Shown in pieces: positions 58,937 to 64,000 of a stretch of DNA of 64,000 nucleotides. A program made the translations under genes and the position numbers. The stretch covers positions 16,464 to 80,463 of the forward strand of contig NZ_DLHN01000019.1 of the NCBI RefSeq assembly GCF_002483235.1, read 5' to 3'. The stretch is from Pedobacter glucosidilyticus (GTDB taxonomy: Bacteria; Bacteroidota; Bacteroidia; Sphingobacteriales; Sphingobacteriaceae). The notes under the pieces are model-generated. The model ran no database searches. It saw nothing but the letters and a program-made list of their open reading frames with translations, and was not told the DNA's origin. The first letter of the stretch is position 1. The number at the start of each line of letters is the position of its first letter.

Positions 58937-60616
58937 ATGGCAGACGAGAAAATAATCTTTTCAATGGCAGGGGTAAATAAGATTTATCCGCCACAGAAAC
59001 AGGTACTAAAAAATATTTACCTTTCTTTCTTTTACGGCGCTAAAATTGGCGTTATCGGGTTAAATGGATCGGGTAAATCTTCCCTATTAAAAATTATTGC
59101 TGGTTTAGATAAATCTTACCAAGGAGAAGTAGTATTATCTCCAGGGTTTTCTGTAGGCTACCTAGCACAAGAACCAGAGCTAGATCCAGAAAAAACCGTT
59201 AAAGAAGTAGTTGAAGAGGGTGCAAAAGAGATTACAGACATCCTGAAAGAATACGAAGAAATAAATGAAAAATTTGGTTTACCCGAAGTTTATGAAGACG
59301 CTGATGCGATGGATAAACTTTTAGCAAGACAAGGCGTTTTGCAAGACCAAATTGATGCTGCTAATGGATGGGAATTAGACGCAAAATTAGAGCGGGCTAT
59401 GGACGCTTTACGTTGCCCAGAACCTGACGCTAAGATTGCCACATTGTCAGGAGGGGAAAAAAGACGTGTAGCTTTATGCCGATTATTGATACAAGAACCT
59501 GCTGTTTTATTGTTGGATGAGCCTACCAACCACTTAGATGCGGAATCTGTGGATTGGTTAGAGCAACACTTACAAAATTATGAAGGAACTGTTATAGCGG
59601 TTACTCACGATAGGTATTTCTTAGATAATGTTGCTGGCTGGATTTTAGAATTAGACCGTGGAGAAGGTATTCCGTGGAAAGGTAATTACTCATCGTGGTT
59701 AGACCAAAAGGCTAAACGACTAGCTCAAGAAGAAAAAACAGAGAGCAAACGCCAAAAAACTTTAGAGCGAGAACTAGAATGGGTAAGGATGGCACCAAAA
59801 GCCAGACATGCAAAATCTAAAGCAAGGCTAGGTAATTACGAGAAACTAGCATCAGAAGAAACTAAAGAAAGAGAAGATAAACTGGAACTGTTTATCCCCC
59901 CAGGACCAAGATTAGGTAATGTGGTTATTGAGGCTAATGGTGTAACCAAAGCTTATGGAGACCGTGTACTATTTGAAAATTTAACTTTCTCTCTTCCGCC
60001 GGCTGGTATAGTGGGTATTATAGGACCAAATGGTGCCGGAAAAACTACTTTATTTAGGTTAATTACTGGCCAAGAGACGCCAGACGCTGGTACTTTTAGA
60101 GTTGGAGAGACTGTAAAATTAGGTTATGTAGATCAGATGCACCATGATTTAGACCCAGAAAAATCTGTTTGGGAGAATATTACCGGCGGACATGAGACCA
60201 TGATGTTAGGAAATAAAGCCACCAATTCTAGAGCTTATGTTTCTAAATTTAACTTTAACGGAGCAGACCAACAGAAAAAAGTTGGGGTTTTATCTGGAGG
60301 GGAACGTAATAGAGCCCACTTAGCAATTACTTTAAAAGAAGGTTCTAATGTTTTATTACTAGATGAGCCTACCAATGATATAGATGTGAATACTTTAAGA
60401 GCTTTGGAAGAAGCTTTAGAGAATTTTGGAGGTTGTGCCGTAGTAATTTCTCACGATAGGTGGTTTTTAGATAGGATTTGTACCCATATTTTAGCCTTTG
60501 AAGGCGATTCGCAAGTGTATTTCTTTGAAGGCAATTACTCAGAATATGAGGAAAACCGTAAAAAGAGATTGGGTGATGTTACACCTAAAAGGATTAAATA
60601 TAGAAAACTAGCTTAA
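58937..60616 (+). CDS. ettA: ABC-F protein EttA (energy-dependent translational throttle)
   Basis: A 559-residue soluble ABC-F ATPase with two nucleotide-binding domains. The first has GLNGSGKSSLLKIIAGL and LSGGEKRRVALCRLL, the second GPNGAGKTTLFRLITG and LSGGERNRAHLAITL. The linker (LEWVRMAPKARHAKSKARLG) and the EttA-specific arm insertion are visible. EttA binds the ribosomal E site and gates entry to elongation according to the ADP/ATP ratio. It diverges from clpC, with a 192-base gap. GATATTTG (58910-58917) is a near-consensus -7 box. Confidence 0.94.
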   Translation: MADEKIIFSMAGVNKIYPPQKQVLKNIYLSFFYGAKIGVIGLNGSGKSSLLKIIAGLDKSYQGEVVLSPGFSVGYLAQEPELDPEKTVKEVVEEGAKEITDILKEYEEINEKFGLPEVYEDADAMDKLLARQGVLQDQIDAANGWELDAKLERAMDALRCPEPDAKIATLSGGEKRRVALCRLLIQEPAVLLLDEPTNHLDAESVDWLEQHLQNYEGTVIAVTHDRYFLDNVAGWILELDRGEGIPWKGNYSSWLDQKAKRLAQEEKTESKRQKTLERELEWVRMAPKARHAKSKARLGNYEKLASEETKEREDKLELFIPPGPRLGNVVIEANGVTKAYGDRVLFENLTFSLPPAGIVGIIGPNGAGKTTLFRLITGQETPDAGTFRVGETVKLGYVDQMHHDLDPEKSVWENITGGHETMMLGNKATNSRAYVSKFNFNGADQQKKVGVLSGGERNRAHLAITLKEGSNVLLLDEPTNDIDVNTLRALEEALENFGGCAVVISHDRWFLDRICTHILAFEGDSQVYFFEGNYSEYEENRKKRLGDVTPKRIKYRKLA

Positions 60617-60634
60617 ACTACTGAAGTATTTTAA

Positions 60635-60667
60635 GAAGCCTGCTTTTAACAAAGCGGGCTTTTTTTA
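60635..60667 (+). terminator. Terminator after ettA
   Basis: An inverted repeat AAGCC, GCTTT paired with AAAGC, GGCTT (one mismatch) around a 4-base loop is followed by seven T, starting 18 bases past the stop codon. Confidence 0.85.
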
Positions 60668-60722
60668 TGAGAATAGCCCCATAAAAAATCTTATCCCTTC
60701 TTAAATATAGGTTCATCATGTA

Positions 60723-60861
60723 CTGCCAAGAGTACAAGACAAAACAAAGCTCCAGATAAATACCAGCTCTTTATGATACAGAGCCTGATTATAACTTATA
60801 AAAATTCTTGGCAGGGTTTTTCTAATACACCTGTTATTCGGTAACCTTATCATGTTACCGA
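60723..60861 (+). promoter_or_regulatory. Structured leader region of the OmpA-family gene
   Basis: A 9-bp pair CTGCCAAGA/TCTTGGCAG (60723-60731 and 60806-60814) encloses a short hairpin GCTCT/AGAGC (60766-60784). Downstream, closer to the start codon, TCGGTAAC/GTTACCGA (60838-60861) forms an 8-bp hairpin with an 8-base loop. Together this looks like a folded leader RNA or a small RNA plus an operator. No promoter box was recognised before it. Confidence 0.45.
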
Positions 60862-60877
60862 TTTAATTGATTAAGCT

Positions 60878-62203
60878 ATGAAAACAATTTCTAAAATTAG
60901 TATGCTGCTTGTTTTATCAAGTTTAGCAACACAAAGTAATGCACAGGAAACAACCGCAGAAACAACATCTCGTTTTTCAACTAAAAATTTCCGTACGTGG
61001 TCTGTTGGTATACATGGTGGAGTATTAACTCCATATACGGTATTCAGAGGTCAAACAAATGATTTTAATACTCCAAAAGAAAACTGGGGTTATGGTGGCT
61101 ATTTAAAAAAGCAAATTATACCATCATTTGGAATTCAGGCAGATTTTTTGGCTGGTAACGTTGAAGGATTAAGAGCATCAAGTTTGGTTCCTAACACTTC
61201 TGCTAATACCTTATACGAAGGTTCAAGTTTTAAATCTCATATAGAGTGGTCTGCTGCTTTAACAGCCAATTTCACTTTAGCCAATTTGAGTATCAATAAT
61301 GAACAAGGATATTTTTCGCCTTATGTAAAAGCAGGAGCTGGATATTTATCTTCTAATGCTGAGGTGGTAAATGCGGGTCCAAACCGTGGGTATGCAGAAA
61401 ATTGGTTTGTACCTGTAGGTGCAGGTTTTAAAATAGGCATAGCCAAAGGTGTTAACCTAGATTTGGGTTATGATGTAAATTTCATGAAAACAAACACTTT
61501 TGATGGTGTTGCTGGCTCTAGATTTGATAATTTCTCTTACGGACATGCAGGTGTTGAGTTTGCTTTGGGGAAAAAAGAAAACCCACAATTAGCTAATTAT
61601 AGCGCTTTGGCTGATTTAAGAAAACAAACAGCCGCTGAAAGTGAAGAACTAAGAAGAGCATTATCTAATGCAGAACAAAATGCTTTGAGAGACAGAGAGC
61701 AATATGCTAAAGATTTAGGCGATGATGATGGTGACGGGGTAGCTAATAAATTTGACAAATGTGCTAACACACCTGCAAATACTGTAGTTGATGGCGCTGG
61801 ATGCCCTTTAACCACACCAAAACAAATTATCAGAGAAAAAATAATGGTAACCGAGGTGGATAGAAAAATTGTTGATGAAGCCATTAAAAACTTAGAATTT
61901 GATTTGGGTAAATCTACCATACGCTCTGTATCTTATCCTACTTTAAATAAAGTTGCTGCTTTACTGGTAGAAAAAAACTTTAGCCTTAAACTTGCTGGCC
62001 ATACGGATAATACAGGTTCTATGGAATTAAACTTACGTTTATCTAAAGAAAGAGCAGAAGCAGTAAAAGCTTATTTGGTAAGCCAAGGGGTTAATGCCTC
62101 TAGAATTGAAGCTACGGGTTACGGTCCAAACCAACCTATAGCAAGTAATGCTACTGCTGCTGGCAGACAAGAAAATCGTAGGGTTGAGTTTACACTTTTT
62201 TAA
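60878..62203 (+). CDS. OmpA family outer-membrane protein
   Basis: A 441-residue protein with three parts. A signal peptide (MKTISKISMLLVLSSLATQS) leads to a beta-barrel (residues about 25-230, with VGIHGGVLTPYTVFRGQ and FSYGHAGVEFALGKKE), then a thrombospondin type 3-like calcium segment (DDDGDGVANKFDKCANTPAN, then VVDGAGCP) and a peptidoglycan-binding OmpA domain (LEFDLGKSTIRSVSYPTLNK, LAGHTDNTGSMELNLRLSKE, RIEATGYGPNQPIASN). It anchors the outer membrane to the cell wall. A structured leader region precedes it and a terminator follows. Confidence 0.93.
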   Translation: MKTISKISMLLVLSSLATQSNAQETTAETTSRFSTKNFRTWSVGIHGGVLTPYTVFRGQTNDFNTPKENWGYGGYLKKQIIPSFGIQADFLAGNVEGLRASSLVPNTSANTLYEGSSFKSHIEWSAALTANFTLANLSINNEQGYFSPYVKAGAGYLSSNAEVVNAGPNRGYAENWFVPVGAGFKIGIAKGVNLDLGYDVNFMKTNTFDGVAGSRFDNFSYGHAGVEFALGKKENPQLANYSALADLRKQTAAESEELRRALSNAEQNALRDREQYAKDLGDDDGDGVANKFDKCANTPANTVVDGAGCPLTTPKQIIREKIMVTEVDRKIVDEAIKNLEFDLGKSTIRSVSYPTLNKVAALLVEKNFSLKLAGHTDNTGSMELNLRLSKERAEAVKAYLVSQGVNASRIEATGYGPNQPIASNATAAGRQENRRVEFTLF

Positions 62204-62239
62204 AGATTATCTTTAAAAAATAACAACTAACTTTAACAG

Positions 62240-62286
62240 AAAACACTATATAAAGGTTTAAAACACCAGCATATAGTGTTTTTTTA
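62240..62286 (+). terminator. Terminator after the OmpA-family gene
   Basis: A perfect 12-bp stem AAAACACTATAT/ATATAGTGTTTT with a 19-base loop continues into a run of T. Confidence 0.8.
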
Positions 62287-62316
62287 TTGTTGATGGATGT
62301 ATAAATGCTTTATACA

Positions 62317-63591
62317 CTACTCTTTTATGGTAATTAAAAGCTTATCTACACGGTTATCATCCATATCTAAAACTTCTAATATAAAACCGTTCCATTCTGT
62401 TTTTTCGCCGGTTTTTGGAATATGATTTACCAAAGAAATAAATAAACCCGCAACTGTAGTAAAATCGGCCGGTTTATGAGCCTCTTCCAGATTAAAAAAT
62501 TCTAATAATTCAAAAAAAGGCAATTGCCCATCTACAAACCACGAGTTTTGATCTCTTTGGATAATTTGATACTGGTTATCTTCTGACTCAATAGAATCAT
62601 CTATCAATTCATCTAAAACATCATCTTTGGTAATGATACCCTGTAAAGAACCATATTCATCCAAAACAATAGCACTATGTGATTTATGGATTTTAAACAT
62701 TTCTAATACCCGATAAGCTGGCATACTTTCTGGCACATAAAGCGGTTTAGCCAGGTTTTTAATCATATCAAAATCATTAAAACTGGTAGCTTTACTAAAT
62801 AATACTTTTATAGATATAAAGCCTATCACTTTGTCTATGGTAGTATCACACACTGGATAAACGGAATGAGGCTCTTGGCTAACTTTATCTCTTATCTGCT
62901 CTAAAGACTCATCTATATTGATCCTAATTACGTCATGCCTGTGCGTCATGAGTTGACCAACCTTACGATCTCCTAACGAAAAAACCCGCTTTACAATATC
63001 ATGTTCTATTTCTTCTATTTCTCCGCCTTTGGTACTTTCGCTTAGTATAGATTTTATCTCTTCTTCTGTTATGATACCATCTTGTTTTTCTTTGATACCA
63101 AATAAGCCTAAAAATAAATCGTTTGTTTTGGCTAATAACCATATTAAGGGTTTAGATATGGTGCTTAAGGCTGTCATGGGAATAGCTACAAAAGAGGCGA
63201 TTTTTTCAGGAAAACTGAGCCCCAACCTTTTAGGGATAAGTTCTCCGAAAACGATGGTTAAATAGGTAATACCTACTACAACCGTGATAACTGCTAAAGA
63301 CTCGCTATAAGCTTGTAAGACATCAAAGCTATTAAACCAATGGGTTAAAGCAGCAGTAAAAGTATTACCACTAAAAATACCCGTAAGGATACCAATTAAA
63401 GTAATACCTATTTGTACTGTAGATAGAAATGTATTGGGATGGTTAGCTAATTCTAATGCCTTTTTAGCATTTTTATTTCCCTTTTTTGCTGCACTTTCTA
63501 ATTTAAATTTTCTGGATGAGACTAAAGCAATCTCGCTCATAGAAAAAACTCCGTTTAAAAGTATCAATGCAATAATGATGATGATTTCCAT
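62317..63591 (-). CDS. CNNM/CorC (HlyC) family membrane protein with CBS domains
   Basis: A 424-residue protein with an N-terminal DUF21/CNNM membrane domain (MEIIIIIALILLNGVFSMSE, then AVITVVVGITYLTIVFGELI, PKRLGLSFPEKIASFVAIPM), two CBS domains (GQLMTHRHDVIRINIDESLE, then PVCDTTIDKVIGFISIKVLF) and a C-terminal CorC_HlyC domain (EWNGFILEVLDMDDNRVDKL). Such proteins are linked to magnesium or sodium transport. The start at ATG 63591 follows the family; an ATG nine codons earlier is not needed. Confidence 0.92.
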   Translation of the reverse strand: MEIIIIIALILLNGVFSMSEIALVSSRKFKLESAAKKGNKNAKKALELANHPNTFLSTVQIGITLIGILTGIFSGNTFTAALTHWFNSFDVLQAYSESLAVITVVVGITYLTIVFGELIPKRLGLSFPEKIASFVAIPMTALSTISKPLIWLLAKTNDLFLGLFGIKEKQDGIITEEEIKSILSESTKGGEIEEIEHDIVKRVFSLGDRKVGQLMTHRHDVIRINIDESLEQIRDKVSQEPHSVYPVCDTTIDKVIGFISIKVLFSKATSFNDFDMIKNLAKPLYVPESMPAYRVLEMFKIHKSHSAIVLDEYGSLQGIITKDDVLDELIDDSIESEDNQYQIIQRDQNSWFVDGQLPFFELLEFFNLEEAHKPADFTTVAGLFISLVNHIPKTGEKTEWNGFILEVLDMDDNRVDKLLITIKE

Positions 63592-64000
63592 TTGTATCAA
63601 AAAGCCTGAAAATAACAAATATTTAGCTTAATAAGGTTTATTTGTGAAATCTTTACTGGATATTGATGCTTATTTCTGCTTCCTTTCTATAATTTTTTTT
63701 CTCCATCCTTCTGATGATTAGCCTCCAAGTACTTTAAGCTTGATAGAACAAAATAGAACCTATCAACTCCTGTTAGCTCAACTGCTCTTACTGCTGAAGT
63801 GGAAAATAAATGACAAAAAATCTGCGTTCTTCGGAAAGATGAGTTTTATGTTTAAAGGCAGTTTCCCAAAATATCCGCTTCTTAGGTTCTTTCTACTTTT
63901 GAATTTCTACTTCTTAAGGCATTTAGGTCTTTATACTTTTGACTTTTTACTTAAATAAAGCGCATGCGGTTTTGCATTCGAGTTTGTAAAATCATTCATA
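63592..64000. other. Gene-free right end of the window with heptamer-like repeats
   Basis: About 400 bases hold no convincing gene. From 63889 to 63956 the sequence again has 7-base units: CTTTCTA, CTTTTGA, ATTTCTA, CTTCTTA, then 12 other bases, then CTTTATA, CTTTTGA, CTTTTTA, CTTAAAT. All have the orientation of the second half of the other arrays. A 72-codon ORF at 63740 runs through them and has a leucine/phenylalanine-rich translation, so it is not taken as a gene. Confidence 0.6.

Noticed and set aside
63740..63958. 72-codon plus-strand ORF at the right end
   Set aside because: It runs through the heptamer-repeat region, has a leucine/phenylalanine-rich translation without any recognisable pattern, and no promoter box precedes it.

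Overview
The window looks like chromosomal DNA of a low-GC member of the Bacteroidota, most likely family Sphingobacteriaceae (Pedobacter-like). The evidence is the Bacteroidota-type promoters (a TTG box, about 20 bp, then TAnnTTTG) upstream of several genes, the general lack of Shine-Dalgarno sequences, the many PorT-like outer-membrane barrels, an ECF sigma/anti-sigma pair, GH3-family and OlsF-like proteins, and the tRNA-tuf-tRNA-secE-nusG-ribosomal protein-rpoBC block. The genus is an inference from overall gene content. Nothing in the window is a phage, an insertion sequence or a CRISPR array.

Layout. From 0 to 8 kb: an AAA/DUF4143 ATPase with paired palindromes upstream, an S4 RNA-binding protein, dapD, a glycosyltransferase, and a run of tRNA-maturation genes (tsaC for t6A, cca for the CCA end, miaA for i6A) interrupted by a pRiA4b ORF-3-like protein. 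From 8 to 23 kb: the information-processing core on the minus strand, transcribed in the order rpsU, xerC, hpf, tRNA-Thr(UGU), tRNA-Tyr, tRNA-Gly, tRNA-Thr(GGU), tuf, tRNA-Trp, secE, nusG, rplK, rplA, rplJ, rplL, rpoB, rpoC. From 23 to 38 kb: envelope and housekeeping genes (outer-membrane barrels, apt, a ComEA-like protein, an OlsF-like amino-lipid synthase, an orphan ABC ATPase, an ECF sigma/anti-sigma/barrel operon, GH3, lptB, recJ, an MBL hydrolase, a response regulator, yceI). From 37.6 to 48 kb: a histidine kinase with a THI5/NMT1-type sensor domain, gcvP, and a small accessory patch with several toxin-antitoxin remnants around pdxJ and ahcY. From 48 to 64 kb: a bacilliredoxin, a TPR histidine kinase, an M1 peptidase, small secreted proteins, accA, clpC, ettA, an OmpA protein and a CNNM/CorC protein.

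The signals least explained by ordinary annotation are in the non-coding DNA. Intergenic arrays with strict 7-base periodicity occur at several places. In three of them five heptamers in one orientation meet four in the other, so the transcript can fold into a hairpin; two of these sit inside the rplK-nusG and rpoB-rpoC intercistronic gaps. There is also a GC-rich element upstream of pdxJ, a 24-bp operator-like palindrome at the yceI promoter, and paired hairpin-forming palindromes upstream of the DUF4143 ATPase. The accessory patch contains a higB toxin gene broken by a one-base frameshift, two tandem HigA-type antitoxin genes, a tiny GTG-start ORF overlapping the second, a HicB/HicA-like pair and a RelE/ParE-like pair.
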